Shown here in pieces: positions 1-11,097 of a stretch of DNA of 44,009 nt. The position numbers were made by a program, and so were the translations under genes. Position 1 is the first letter of the stretch, and every line of letters begins with the position of its first letter. Below the pieces are notes generated by a model, which was not told the DNA's origin, made no database searches, and saw nothing but the letters and a program-made list of their open reading frames with translations. This DNA is from Burkholderiales bacterium (lineage in GTDB: Bacteria; Pseudomonadota; Gammaproteobacteria; Burkholderiales; Burkholderiaceae_E), in assembly GCA_020248665.1 (NCBI GenBank), contig JADCHE010000009.1, forward strand, positions 1-44,009, written 5' to 3'.

Positions 1-342
1 CGGAGGCGGCGGGGGCGGCGGCGGGGCCGGCGGCGCAGCGGGCTTCGGCGGGGGCGGCGCCGGCGGGGGCGGGGGCGGGGGCGGCGGCGGCGGTTTCGGG
101 ATCAGGTCCTGGTCGCAGCCTTGCTGCGCGTTCGAGGGATCCCAGAACGGCGTGCGGACGCAGAGGCCGAAAGGGTTGTTCGGGTCCGAGAACGGCGTGG
201 TCACGACCGCGCCGGCGCCGCTCTGGAGGTACCCGAACTGGTTCGCCTTCGGGACGATGTTGGGCCCTTGCCCTCCACCCGATGCGCAGGCGGCCAGCAG
301 CGCGGTCGCTGCCAGGGCCCCCAACTTGACCGATTTCTTCAT
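1..342 (-). CDS. OmpA-family outer-membrane lipoprotein, N-terminal part (runs off window)
   Basis: The first 114 codons are present and the frame is open to the window edge. A lipoprotein signal occupies residues 1-18 (MKKSVKLGALAATALLAAC), with lipobox LAAC and the acylated Cys at residue 19. A short domain with two cysteines (C61, C76) follows, of the FGxCxRT..W type seen at the start of betaproteobacterial OmpA-like proteins. Then comes a proline linker: eleven prolines in a row at residues 84-94, and more to the end. The peptidoglycan-binding OmpA C-terminal domain expected in this family lies outside the window, so the family call is inference. The ATG is preceded by a good ribosome site (GAGAGGAGAAAG). 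In many Burkholderiales an ompA-type gene sits near gyrA, which agrees. Confidence 0.72.
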   Translation of the reverse strand, partial: MKKSVKLGALAATALLAACASGGGQGPNIVPKANQFGYLQSGAGAVVTTPFSDPNNPFGLCVRTPFWDPSNAQQGCDQDLIPKPPPPPPPPPPPAPPPPKPAAPPAPPPPPPPP

Positions 343-405
343 CTTTCTCCTCTCGGTGAGATGACTCACATCAGAAAAATCAACGCCTTGCGACGCCTGC
401 GGAGC

Positions 406-434
406 AGTGTAAACGGAGCCACCCCCCACGGCAA
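406..434 (-). promoter_or_regulatory. Sigma70-type promoter of the OmpA-like gene
   Basis: On the minus strand, TTGCCG (429-434) and TACACT (406-411) are separated by exactly 17 nt, about 60 nt upstream of the OmpA-like start codon. The tRNA-Ala gene at the other end of the window has the same -35 hexamer and spacing. The rest of 343-518 holds only this leader and the 3' flank of the amidohydrolase gene; I see no other gene there. Confidence 0.55.
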
Positions 435-518
435 AGCGCCCCTGGCCCCGCCTGGTACCGATTGACGCGCGGTTCCGAGGCAAACGTAGCTGGCCGAAGA
501 CCGCCAAAAACGCGCGGA

Positions 519-1880
519 TCAAGCGGCTTCCGGCACGATTTTGCCCAACCGATTGTGCCACACGACACACCGCGCCAAGACATCGGACAGCGTGTCCAAG
601 GCCCGTGCGGCGACCATTTGTCGCTTGACTACAACAGGCTCGCCGGCGATCCACACGTCCGTCACACCGTCCCGACCGGCCGCGAAGAGCAACTGTGCGA
701 CCGGGTCGTGCACGGGTTGCAGATCGGGGTCGGAGAGGTCGATCGCGACGAGGTCCGCCCACTTGCCGGCGACCACGCTGCCGATCGCGTCGTCGAGGCC
801 GAGCGCGCGCGCTCCGTCGAGCGTGGCGGCGCGCAGCGCGCGGTGCGCGCCGAAGGCCGCCGCATCGCCGCTCGACCCCTTCGCGAGCAGGGAGGCGGTG
901 CGCGCCTCGAGGAGAAGGTCGAGGCGGTTGTTGCTCGCCGAGCCGTCGGTGCCGAGGCCGACGCGCACGCCCGCGTCGAGCATGCGGGCCACCGGCGCGA
1001 TGCCGCTGCCGAGCTTCAGGTTCGAGTGTGGGCAGTGCGCGACCGTGGCGCCGCGCTCGGCGAGCATCCGGATCTCGGTATCCGCGAGATGCACCGCATG
1101 CACCGCGATCAGCTCGGGGCCGATGAGCCCGAGGCGCTCCAGTCGCGCGAGCGGCCGCACACCGTGCTTCGCTTCGTGATCGGCGATCTCGCGCGCGGTC
1201 TCGTGCACGTGCACGTGGACCGGCAGCTGCAACTCGGCCGAGAGCTTGGCGACCTCGAGGAACGCGTCGTCCGACACGGTGTACGGCGCGTGCGGCGCGA
1301 GCGTGAAGCCGATCCGCGGCTCGTGCCGCATCGCGTCGCGCAACGCGAAGCCCTTGGCGAGGTAGTCGCCCGGGCCGCTGCCGTAGGCGCTCGGGAAGTC
1401 GAACACGATGATGCCGACCATCGCGCGCATCCCCATCGACAGCGCCGCGCGGGCGGCCGCCCCGGGAAAGAAGTACATGTCGCTGAAGGTCGTGATGCCA
1501 CCGCGCAGCATCTCGCGGCACGCGAGCACGGTCCCGTCGTGCACGAAGTCGTCCGACACCAGCCCCGCCTCGAGCGGCCAGATCCGCTCGCGCAGCCAGC
1601 GCTCGAGCGGCAGGTCGTCGGCCGCGCCGCGCAGCAGGCTCATCGCCGCGTGCGTGTGCAGGTTGACGAGGCCGGGGACCAGCAGGTGCCCGGGCAGGTG
1701 CACCGCCTGCGCGTCCGGGTGGCGGCGCACCGCTTCCCCGGCGGGCAGCACGGCATCGATGCGGCCGCCGCGCACCACCACCGCGTGGCCCTCGAGGATG
1801 GCGTCGTCCGGCTCGACCGGCGCGATCCAGCGCGGGACGATGAGCTGCACGGGGCTCGTGGCGACGGAATCCTGGGGCAT
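519..1880 (-). CDS. TRZ/ATZ-family amidohydrolase (MTA/SAH deaminase-like)
   Basis: 453 aa cytosolic metal-dependent deaminase/hydrolase of the amidohydrolase superfamily. Metal-binding HTH is at H75/H77, a second histidine cluster HVHVHE at 222-227, HAVH at 261-264, and the metal-ligand Asp in GLGTDGSASNN is D312. This set and the length match the TRZ/ATZ group, which includes 5'-methylthioadenosine/S-adenosylhomocysteine deaminases and chlorohydrolases. The substrate cannot be read from sequence; purine-nucleoside deamination or guanine-type deamination are both possible. The gene is divergent from gyrA (76 nt between start codons) and upstream of, in the same direction as, the OmpA-like gene. 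I see no strong Shine-Dalgarno before the ATG. Confidence 0.85.
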   Translation of the reverse strand: MPQDSVATSPVQLIVPRWIAPVEPDDAILEGHAVVVRGGRIDAVLPAGEAVRRHPDAQAVHLPGHLLVPGLVNLHTHAAMSLLRGAADDLPLERWLRERIWPLEAGLVSDDFVHDGTVLACREMLRGGITTFSDMYFFPGAAARAALSMGMRAMVGIIVFDFPSAYGSGPGDYLAKGFALRDAMRHEPRIGFTLAPHAPYTVSDDAFLEVAKLSAELQLPVHVHVHETAREIADHEAKHGVRPLARLERLGLIGPELIAVHAVHLADTEIRMLAERGATVAHCPHSNLKLGSGIAPVARMLDAGVRVGLGTDGSASNNRLDLLLEARTASLLAKGSSGDAAAFGAHRALRAATLDGARALGLDDAIGSVVAGKWADLVAIDLSDPDLQPVHDPVAQLLFAAGRDGVTDVWIAGEPVVVKRQMVAARALDTLSDVLARCVVWHNRLGKIVPEAA

Positions 1881-1894
1881 GGCGGCAGGTAGGC

Positions 1895-1923
1895 ATTAGA
1901 GCACATCCCGAATGGTTTAAAAT
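1895..1923 (+). promoter_or_regulatory. Possible gyrA promoter
   Basis: TAAAAT (1918-1923) is a five-of-six match to the -10 consensus and lies 33 nt before the gyrA ATG. The only candidate -35 at 17 nt spacing is the poor ATTAGA (1895-1900). This AT-rich patch is one of very few in the region. It sits between two divergent start codons. Confidence 0.38.
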
Positions 1924-1956
1924 TCAAGGGTTTATCGTCCGCCGAGCCGCCACTTC

Positions 1957-4580
<2,624 letters not shown>

Positions 4581-4584
<4 letters not shown>

Positions 4585-5693
4585 CGCGCGTCTTCAACTT
4601 CTCGGCCGGGCCGGCTGTGCTGCCCGAGCCGGTGCTGCGCCGTGCCGCCGAGGAGATGCTCGACTGGAACGGCAGCGGCATGTCCGTGATGGAGATGAGC
4701 CATCGCGGCAAGGAATTCATGTCGATCCACGCGCAGGCGCTCGCCGACCTGCGCGAGCTGATGGCGATTCCTTCGCACTACCGGGTGCTGTTCATGCAGG
4801 GCGGCGCGCTCGCGGAGAACGCGATCGTCCCGATGAACCTGATGGGGCCGCGCGCGAAGGCCGACTACCTGGTCACCGGGTCGTGGTCGGCGAAGTCGGC
4901 GAAGGAGGCGGCGCGCTACGGCGAGGTCAACGTCGTCGCCGACACGTCGACGTCCCCCCGCGGCCGCACTTTCGTGCCGCCGCAGGCGGAGTGGGCGCTG
5001 TCTCGCGACGCGGCCTACCTGCACGTGTGCACCAACGAGACGATCGACGGCGTCGAGTTCGACGCGCCGCCGTCGCAGGGCGAGGGCCCGTACGACGTGC
5101 CGTCCCACGTGCCGGTCGTCGCCGACGTGTCCTCGCACGTGCTGTCGCGGCGCATGGACGTGTCGCGCTTCGGCGTGCTCTACGGCGGCGCGCAGAAGAA
5201 CATCGGGCCGGCCGGGCTCACGCTGGTGATCGTGCGCGAGGACCTGCTCGGCCGCGCGCACCCGCTGACGCCGAGTGCGTTCGACTACCGGGTGGTGGCC
5301 GAGAACGACTCGATGTTCAACACCCCGCCGACCTACGCGATCTACCTTGCCGGGCTGGTGTTCGGCTGGCTGAAGGGGCAGGGCGGCGTGGCGGGCATCG
5401 AGGCGCGCAACGCCGAGAAGGCGCGCCTGCTGTACGACGCGATCGATGCGAGCGGCCTCTACGAGAACCGCGTCGAGCGCCGCTGGCGCTCGCGGATGAA
5501 CGTGCCGTTCTTCCTCGAGGACGAACGCCTGAACGACGCGTTCCTCGCCGGCGCGAAGGAGGCGGGGCTGCTGCAGCTGAAGGGCCACCGCTCGGTCGGC
5601 GGCATGCGCGCGTCGATCTACAACGCGATGCCGCTCGAGGGCGTGCGCGCGCTCGTCGACTACATGCGGGATTTCGAACGCCGCCGCGGCTGA
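4581..5693 (+). CDS. serC: Phosphoserine aminotransferase
   Basis: 370 aa class V PLP-dependent aminotransferase. It converts 3-phosphohydroxypyruvate and glutamate to O-phosphoserine in serine synthesis, and also acts in pyridoxal phosphate synthesis. The family N-terminus [12 protein letters not shown], the stretch [13 protein letters not shown] (148-160) and the PLP-lysine K206 in [12 protein letters not shown] are all present. The start is GTG and overlaps the gyrA stop by 4 nt, so translation is probably coupled. Downstream, pheA follows after 36 nt, giving the gyrA-serC-pheA-hisC-tyrA order known in Burkholderiales. Confidence 0.96.
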
Positions 5694-5729
5694 GCGCGGG
5701 GCTGTGTCCACGCGGTTAGGATCCACCCC

Positions 5730-6830
5730 ATGAGCGACCGACTGAGCGAACTGAGGACCCGGATCGACGACGTCGACCGGCGGCTGCTGGAGCTGCTGTC
5801 CGAGCGCGGGCGGCTGGTGCTCGAGGTCGGCGCGTTCAAGCACGCGAGCAACGCGCCGGTACTCCGTCCCGAGCGCGAGGCGCAGATCCTGCGCCGGCTT
5901 GCCGAGCGCAATCCCGGGCCGCTGCCGGCGAGCGCCATCGCGTCGATCTGGCGCGAGGTGATCTCGGCGTGCCGCGAACTCGAGCGCCGGCTGCGCATCG
6001 CCTACCTCGGGCCGGTCGGCACCTTCTCCGAGCAGGCGGTGCACGTGCAGTTCGGCCACGGCGTGGACGCGTTGCCCTGCCCGAGCTTCGACGAGGTGTT
6101 CCGCGCGACCGAGGCGGGCACGGTCGACTTCGGCGTCGTGCCGGTCGAGAACTCGACCGAAGGCGCGGTCAACCGCAGCCTCGACCTCTTCCTGCAGACG
6201 ACGCTGAAGATCTGCGGCGAGCTGTCGATCCCGATCAAGCACAACCTCGTGACCGCGAGCGGAACGATGGAGGGCGTCACGCGCGTCTGCGCGCACGCGC
6301 AGGCGCTCGCGCAGTGCGCCGGCTGGCTGAACCGCCACCACCCGAACCTGGAGCGCGTGCCGGTCTCGAGCAATGCCGAGGGCGCACGGCTCGCGGCGCT
6401 CGAGCCGCACACCGCGGGCATCGCCGGCGATGGCGTCCTCGGGCAGTACGAGGTCCTCGTGGTCGCCGAGGCGATCCAGGACGACCCGATGAACCGCACG
6501 CGCTTCGTCGTCGTCGGCCACCACGCCTGCGCGCCGTCGGGCGAGGACCAGACCTCGCTGATCCTGTCGGTGCCCGACCGCGCCGGCGCGGTCCACGCGC
6601 TGATCGAGCCGCTCGCGCGCCACGGCGTGTCGATGAAGCGCTTCGAGTCGCGGCCCGCGCGGCAGGGCAACTGGGAGTACTACTTCTACATCGACCTGCT
6701 CGGCCACGAGCAGGATCCGCCGGTCGCCGCGGCGCTCGCCGAGATCCGTGCGCACGCCGCGTACTTCAAGTCGATCGGCTCGTACCCGCGCGAGGTCTCG
6801 CCGCTCCGCGGCGCGCCCGCGCTTTCCTGA
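5730..6830 (+). CDS. pheA: Bifunctional chorismate mutase / prephenate dehydratase (P-protein)
   Basis: 366 aa, three domains. An AroQ-type helical chorismate mutase occupies about residues 1-88 (RIDDVDRRLLELLSER; PEREAQILRRL). Prephenate dehydratase runs from about 89 to 270 and contains RIAYLGPVGTFSEQA, VPVENSTEGAV and the catalytic TRF at 257-259. A C-terminal ACT domain (about 275-360) carries the phenylalanine-binding ESRP motif at 306-309, so feedback inhibition by Phe is expected. It catalyses chorismate to prephenate to phenylpyruvate. TAGGAT lies just upstream of the ATG and could be either an AGGA ribosome site or a -10 element. Confidence 0.96.
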   Translation: MSDRLSELRTRIDDVDRRLLELLSERGRLVLEVGAFKHASNAPVLRPEREAQILRRLAERNPGPLPASAIASIWREVISACRELERRLRIAYLGPVGTFSEQAVHVQFGHGVDALPCPSFDEVFRATEAGTVDFGVVPVENSTEGAVNRSLDLFLQTTLKICGELSIPIKHNLVTASGTMEGVTRVCAHAQALAQCAGWLNRHHPNLERVPVSSNAEGARLAALEPHTAGIAGDGVLGQYEVLVVAEAIQDDPMNRTRFVVVGHHACAPSGEDQTSLILSVPDRAGAVHALIEPLARHGVSMKRFESRPARQGNWEYYFYIDLLGHEQDPPVAAALAEIRAHAAYFKSIGSYPREVSPLRGAPALS

Positions 6831-6854
6831 ACGTCCCCACCGGAGTCGCCATCC

Positions 6855-7976
6855 ATGGCTTCGAACCCCGTCGAGCCCGCCGTCGAGCGTGCCCCCGCCC
6901 ACGTCCGCGCCATCGCCCCGTACAGCGGCGGCAAGCCGATCTCGGAGGTCGCCCGCGAGTACGGGCTCGACGAGTCGCGCATCGTCAAGCTCGCCTCCAA
7001 CGAGAACCCCCTCGGCATGCCGGAGTCGGCGAAGCGCGCGATGCTCGCGGCCGCGGCCGATCTCGGGCGCTACCCCGACGGCAACGGCTTCGAGCTGAAG
7101 GACGCGCTGTCGAGGCGCCTCGGCGTGCCACAGGACTGGCTCACGCTCGGCAACGGCTCGAACGACGTCCTCGAGCTGGTCGCGCACGCGCTGCTGCAGC
7201 CGGGCGCGTCGGCGGTCTACTCGCAGTACTCGTTCGCGGTCTATGCGCTCGCGACGCAGGCCACCGGCGCGCGCGCGATCGTCGTGCCGGCGCGCGAGCA
7301 CGGCCACGACCTGAAGGCGATGCGCGCCGCGATCGCCGACGACACGCGGATCGTGTTCGTCGCGAACCCGAACAACCCGACCGGCACATTCCTGCCCGCG
7401 GCCGAGATCGATGCCTTCCTCGCGTCGGTGCCGCCGCAGGTCGTCGTGGTGCTCGACGAGGCGTACAACGAGTACCTCGAGCCTGCGCTGCGGGCCGACG
7501 CGATCGCGTGGGTGAAGCGCTTCCCGAACCTGGTGCTGTCGCGGACCTTCTCGAAGGCCTACGGCCTCGCCGGGCTGCGCGTCGGCTACTCGGTCGCGCA
7601 GCCGGGGATCACCGACCTGATGAACCGCGTGCGCCAGCCGTTCAACGTGAACTCGATCGCGCAGGCGGCTGCGGTCGCCGCGCTCGCCGACACCGAGTTC
7701 CTCGAGCGCAGCCGGCGCGTCAACGCGGAAGGGCTCGCGACGCTCGAGAAGGCATTCGACGCGCTCGGCCTGCCGTACGTGAAGTCCTACGGCAATTTCG
7801 TGCTGGTGAAGGTCGGCGACGCGGCAGGTCTCAACCAGACGCTGCTGCGCGCGGGCGTGATCGTGCGGCCGGTCGCCAACTACGGGCTGCCCGAGTGGCT
7901 GCGCATCTCGGTCGGCCTGCCTGAGGAGAACGCGGCGTTCCTCGCAGCGCTGCGCGCCGCGCTCGGCCGCACGTGA
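6855..7976 (+). CDS. hisC: Histidinol-phosphate aminotransferase family (HisC, aromatic cluster copy)
   Basis: 373 aa class I/II PLP aminotransferase. Seen: LASNENPLGMP (47-56), NPNNPTGTF (171-179), DEAYNEYL (201-208) and the PLP-lysine K234 in SRTFSKAYGLAGLRVGY. The family exchanges amino groups between histidinol phosphate and 2-oxoglutarate. Because this copy lies between pheA and tyrA, and not in a his operon, it may act on phenylpyruvate or hydroxyphenylpyruvate in Phe/Tyr synthesis; that is inference from position. The gene follows pheA by 24 nt and its stop overlaps the tyrA start (GTGA). Confidence 0.93.
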   Translation: MASNPVEPAVERAPAHVRAIAPYSGGKPISEVAREYGLDESRIVKLASNENPLGMPESAKRAMLAAAADLGRYPDGNGFELKDALSRRLGVPQDWLTLGNGSNDVLELVAHALLQPGASAVYSQYSFAVYALATQATGARAIVVPAREHGHDLKAMRAAIADDTRIVFVANPNNPTGTFLPAAEIDAFLASVPPQVVVVLDEAYNEYLEPALRADAIAWVKRFPNLVLSRTFSKAYGLAGLRVGYSVAQPGITDLMNRVRQPFNVNSIAQAAAVAALADTEFLERSRRVNAEGLATLEKAFDALGLPYVKSYGNFVLVKVGDAAGLNQTLLRAGVIVRPVANYGLPEWLRISVGLPEENAAFLAALRAALGRT

Positions 7977-8830
7977 GCCGGCTCGGCAGGGCCGTCGTCG
8001 TCGGCACCGGCGCGGTCGGCGGCTCGATCGCCGGTGCGCTGCGTGCACGCGGCCTCGCCGGGGAGGTCTGGGGGTTCGACCCCGCGAACGCGGCGGCTGC
8101 GCGCGAGGCCGGTCTCGTCGATCGCGTCGCCGCGTCGCTCGCCGAGGCGGTCGACGGCGCCGACCTCGTCGTGCTCGCGGCGCCGGTGCCGGTCAACCGG
8201 GCGTTGCTCGGCGACCCGGCGCTGCGCGAGGCGCTCGGCGCGCGGGCGCTGCTCACCGACGTCTCGAGCACCAAGGCGAGCGTCGTCGCCGCGGCGCGCG
8301 CGGGCCTGGGCGCGCGGCTCGGCCGGTTCGTCGCGTCGCACCCGATCGCGGGCTCGGACCGCGCCGGGCCAGGCGCATCGCGCATCGACCTGCTCGACGG
8401 CGCGCACGTGATCGTCTGCCCGACCGACGGCTGCGACGCCGACGCGCTCGATGCGGTCCGCGCGCTGTGGGCGGCGCTCGGCGCGCGCGTCGCCTCGATG
8501 ACGCCCGAGCACCACGACCGCCTGTTCGCCGAGGTCTCGCACTGGCCTCATGCGGTCGCGTTCGCGCTGGCGGCGTCGGTCGGGCAGGGGCCGCTCGCCG
8601 ACGACGCACGGCGCTACCACGGCGCGGGGCTGCGCGACACGACGCGGGTCGGCGGCTCGCCGCCCGGCCTGTGGGCCGGCATCCTGCTCGACAACCGCGA
8701 CGCCTCGCTCGCGGCCGCCGCGTCGTTCCGCGCGGAACTGGACCGGATCGAGCGCGCGCTGCGCGACGGCGACCGCGCTGCGCTCGAGGGCGCGCTTGCG
8801 CGCGGCGCCGACTGGCGCTCGACGCTTTAG
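7973..8830 (+). CDS. tyrA: Prephenate/arogenate dehydrogenase
   Basis: 285 aa, GTG start overlapping the hisC stop by 4 nt. The Rossmann NAD(P) motif GTGAVG is at 11-16. The prephenate dehydrogenase signature HPIAGSDRAGP has its catalytic His at 123, and SHWPHAVAFAL (189-199) replaces the common SHLPH. There is no C-terminal ACT domain, so feedback control by Tyr through such a domain is not expected. It oxidises and decarboxylates prephenate to 4-hydroxyphenylpyruvate. In related genomes aroA usually follows; here the next gene is convergent, only 7 nt away. Confidence 0.93.
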   Translation: MSRLGRAVVVGTGAVGGSIAGALRARGLAGEVWGFDPANAAAAREAGLVDRVAASLAEAVDGADLVVLAAPVPVNRALLGDPALREALGARALLTDVSSTKASVVAAARAGLGARLGRFVASHPIAGSDRAGPGASRIDLLDGAHVIVCPTDGCDADALDAVRALWAALGARVASMTPEHHDRLFAEVSHWPHAVAFALAASVGQGPLADDARRYHGAGLRDTTRVGGSPPGLWAGILLDNRDASLAAAASFRAELDRIERALRDGDRAALEGALARGADWRSTL

Positions 8831-8837
8831 CCGCGCG

Positions 8838-9317
8838 TCAGCCGGCCATCCGTGCCCGGATCGCCTCGATCCGCTCGCGGTTCACACCGAAGTCCTTGCG
8901 CCCCAGCCGCGAGGCGGAGCGCACGTGGATCACGCGGGCCGTCTCGTCGAGCAGGAACTCGACGTCGTCTACGAAGCCCATCCACTTGGTGCGGAACTCG
9001 GCGTACAGGTAGCCGGGCCGCTCCTCGACGATCGTCGCGCCCGGCCAGTCGGCGAGCGTGCCGCGCAGCCGCGTCCATGCGGCGCGCGGATCGGGCGAAG
9101 CGTCGAGCGGCGCGATCCGGTGGTAGTCGGTCGTCGCGAAGCTCGACACCGCGTTGGTGAGGTGCGTGCGCACCGGCTGCAGCTGGCCGTCGACGACGCC
9201 CAGCCGCTCCGGCCGCGATCCCGAGAACAGGCCCATGCAGCCTCCGCCGAAGGTGGCGACGATAAGGAGACCCGCGCCGAGCGCGAGCCGCCGTCCGGTA
9301 CGCGCGGTAGGATTCAA
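8838..9317 (-). CDS. DUF1499-family envelope protein with TTG start
   Basis: 159 aa. After a basic N-terminus and a hydrophobic stretch (about residues 10-26) comes FGGGC, a possible but non-canonical lipoprotein cleavage site, so it is either a lipoprotein or otherwise membrane-anchored. The body (RPERLGVVDGQL, AWTRLRG, YLYAEFRTKWMGFVDDVEFLLDE, IHVRSASRLGRKDFGVNRERIE) matches the DUF1499 family, whose function is unknown. I chose a TTG start because it forms a TTGA overlap with the stop of the upstream dehydrogenase gene and is preceded by GGAGGAG at good spacing. It is the last gene of a minus-strand operon and convergent with tyrA. Confidence 0.8.
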   Translation of the reverse strand: MNPTARTGRRLALGAGLLIVATFGGGCMGLFSGSRPERLGVVDGQLQPVRTHLTNAVSSFATTDYHRIAPLDASPDPRAAWTRLRGTLADWPGATIVEERPGYLYAEFRTKWMGFVDDVEFLLDETARVIHVRSASRLGRKDFGVNRERIEAIRARMAG

Positions 9318-10213
9318 CGGCTCCTCCGCAGTCGCCGGATCAGGCTCGAAGTGTCCCAGCGGCCGCCGCCGAGGCGCTGCACGTCGCCATAGAACTGGTC
9401 GACGAGCGCTGTGACCGGCAGCGGTGCGCCGTTGCGCTTCGCCTCGTCGAGGCACAGCCCCAGGTCCTTGCGCATCCAGTCGACCGCGAAGCCGAAGTCG
9501 AACCTGTCGTCGACCATCGTCGCGCCGCGGTTGTCCATCTGCCACGACTGCGCGGCGCCCTTGCCGATCACCTCGAGCACCAGCTTCATGTCGAGGCCCG
9601 CGGCCAGGCCGAAATTGACGCCCTCGGACAGCCCCTGCACCAGGCCGGCGATGCAGATCTGGTTGACCATCTTCGCGAGCTGTCCGGAGCCTGCCGGGCC
9701 GATCAGCGTGAACGCACGCGAGAACGCCATCGCGACCGGCTTCGCGCGCTCGAACGCCGCGGCCTCGCCGCCGCACATCACGGTCAGCAGGCCGTTGACC
9801 GCGCCCGCCTGGCCGCCGGAGACCGGCGCGTCGACGAAGGCGAGGCCCGCGGCGGCCGCCCTCGCGGACAGCTCGCGCGCGACCTCGGCCGACGCGGTGG
9901 TGTGGTCGACGAAGAGCGCACCCTTGGCCATGCCGGCGAAGGCGCCGTCGGGCCCGAGCACGACGCTCCTCAGGTCGTCGTCGTTGCCGACGCAGGCGAA
10001 CACGATCTGCGCGCCGGCCGCCGCCTCGCGCGGGGTCGGCGCCGCGCGGCCGCCGTATTCGTCGGCCCAGGCCGCCGCCTTCGCCGCGCTGCGGTTGTAG
10101 ACGGTGACGTCGTGCCCGGCCCGCTTCAGGTGCCCCGCCATCGGGTAGCCCATCACGCCCATGCCCAGGAACGCCACCTTGTGCGGGGCGACCGGCTCGT
10201 AGGTCTTGGTCAT
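9314..10213 (-). CDS. NAD(P)-dependent beta-hydroxyacid dehydrogenase (3-hydroxyisobutyrate dehydrogenase family)
   Basis: 299 aa. The N-terminal Rossmann domain has GMGVMG (17-22), the substrate motif FVDAPVSGGQAGA lies around 126-138, and the catalytic lysine is K181 in GQLAKMVNQ. The family includes 3-hydroxyisobutyrate, tartronate semialdehyde and L-threonate dehydrogenases; sequence alone does not choose between them. A strong ribosome site (GCAGGAGGATCGCG) precedes the ATG. The ATG overlaps the stop of the alpha/beta hydrolase upstream (ATGA), and its own stop overlaps the DUF1499 start, so the three genes are translationally chained. Confidence 0.9.
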   Translation of the reverse strand: MTKTYEPVAPHKVAFLGMGVMGYPMAGHLKRAGHDVTVYNRSAAKAAAWADEYGGRAAPTPREAAAGAQIVFACVGNDDDLRSVVLGPDGAFAGMAKGALFVDHTTASAEVARELSARAAAAGLAFVDAPVSGGQAGAVNGLLTVMCGGEAAAFERAKPVAMAFSRAFTLIGPAGSGQLAKMVNQICIAGLVQGLSEGVNFGLAAGLDMKLVLEVIGKGAAQSWQMDNRGATMVDDRFDFGFAVDWMRKDLGLCLDEAKRNGAPLPVTALVDQFYGDVQRLGGGRWDTSSLIRRLRRSR

Positions 10214-11097
10214 CGCGATCCTCCTGCACGGATTCTACGGGACCGGGCAGGACCGGCGGCGGGTCCGGCGCCGCGGTCGAGCCAGCGGGCGATCGCAGTC
10301 GCGACGGTGCGCCAGCGGCGCTCGATCATCGGCACATGGCCGACGCCCGAGGCGCGCAGCGTGTGCGCGCCCCAACGCGCGGCGATCTCGTCGACCGCGC
10401 TCGCGGGGATCATCAGGTCCTGCTCGCCGTGGATCGCGAGCATCGGCACCTCGGTCGTCGCGTTGCCGAGGAGCCCCATCGGCGCCCAGGTCATCTCCCA
10501 CAGCGCGCGGCTCGACTCGCGCCCGAGCAGCGAGGACAGCGGCATGCCGCTGTCGGGGGAGAGCGGATCGTGGGCCAGCAGCTCGAGCAGGCCGCGGCCG
10601 TCGCGCTGGCCGAGCGCGACCTGCACGAGGTTGCCGAGCGCCTGCGGGCGGCGCAGCGCCATCCGTGACACCGAGCCCATCAGGCCGCCGGGCGGCACGC
10701 TCGACAGCAGCACCGCGGCATGGGGCCGTGCGCCGGTCGCGAGCAGCCGCTGCACGACGAGGCCGCCCATCGAGGAGCCGAAGACGATCGCAGGGCGGCC
10801 GATCGCGGCGAGCGCGTGCTCGACGTCGGCGCGGTAGTCGTCGAGGCCCCAGGCGTCGATCAGGTGGCGTCCGTCGCTGCCGCCGTGCCCGCGCAGCGAG
10901 AGCGCGTGGACGTCGTGGCCGCGCGCGGCGAACCACGGCATGAACGTCCTCATCCAGCTGGCGGCGTGCGTGTAGGCGCCGTGCACCATCAGGATCGGCG
11001 GTCGGGTCGCCTCGCGGGCCGACATGCCGAGCATCTGCAGCCGCGGCTGCCAGGGCGCCTGCAGCGTGTCGATGTCGAGATCCGGTACGGCGGCCAT
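10210..11097 (-). CDS. Alpha/beta hydrolase
   Basis: About 295 aa with the chosen ATG (MAAVPDLDID). The oxyanion region is ILMVHGAYTHAASW, the nucleophile elbow is GSSMGG (Ser in FGSSMGGLVV), the acid is probably in HGEQDLMIP and the catalytic His in GVGHVPMIE: a complete Ser/Asp/His triad. No signal peptide, so a cytosolic esterase/lipase-like enzyme of unknown substrate. The start is uncertain: ATGs at 11133, 11034 and 11025 are also in frame and none has a clear ribosome site. Its 5' end lies inside the 3' end of the TraB-like gene in a different frame. Its stop overlaps the next gene's ATG. Confidence 0.82.
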   Translation of the reverse strand: MAAVPDLDIDTLQAPWQPRLQMLGMSAREATRPPILMVHGAYTHAASWMRTFMPWFAARGHDVHALSLRGHGGSDGRHLIDAWGLDDYRADVEHALAAIGRPAIVFGSSMGGLVVQRLLATGARPHAAVLLSSVPPGGLMGSVSRMALRRPQALGNLVQVALGQRDGRGLLELLAHDPLSPDSGMPLSSLLGRESSRALWEMTWAPMGLLGNATTEVPMLAIHGEQDLMIPASAVDEIAARWGAHTLRASGVGHVPMIERRWRTVATAIARWLDRGAGPAAGPARSRRIRAGGSR

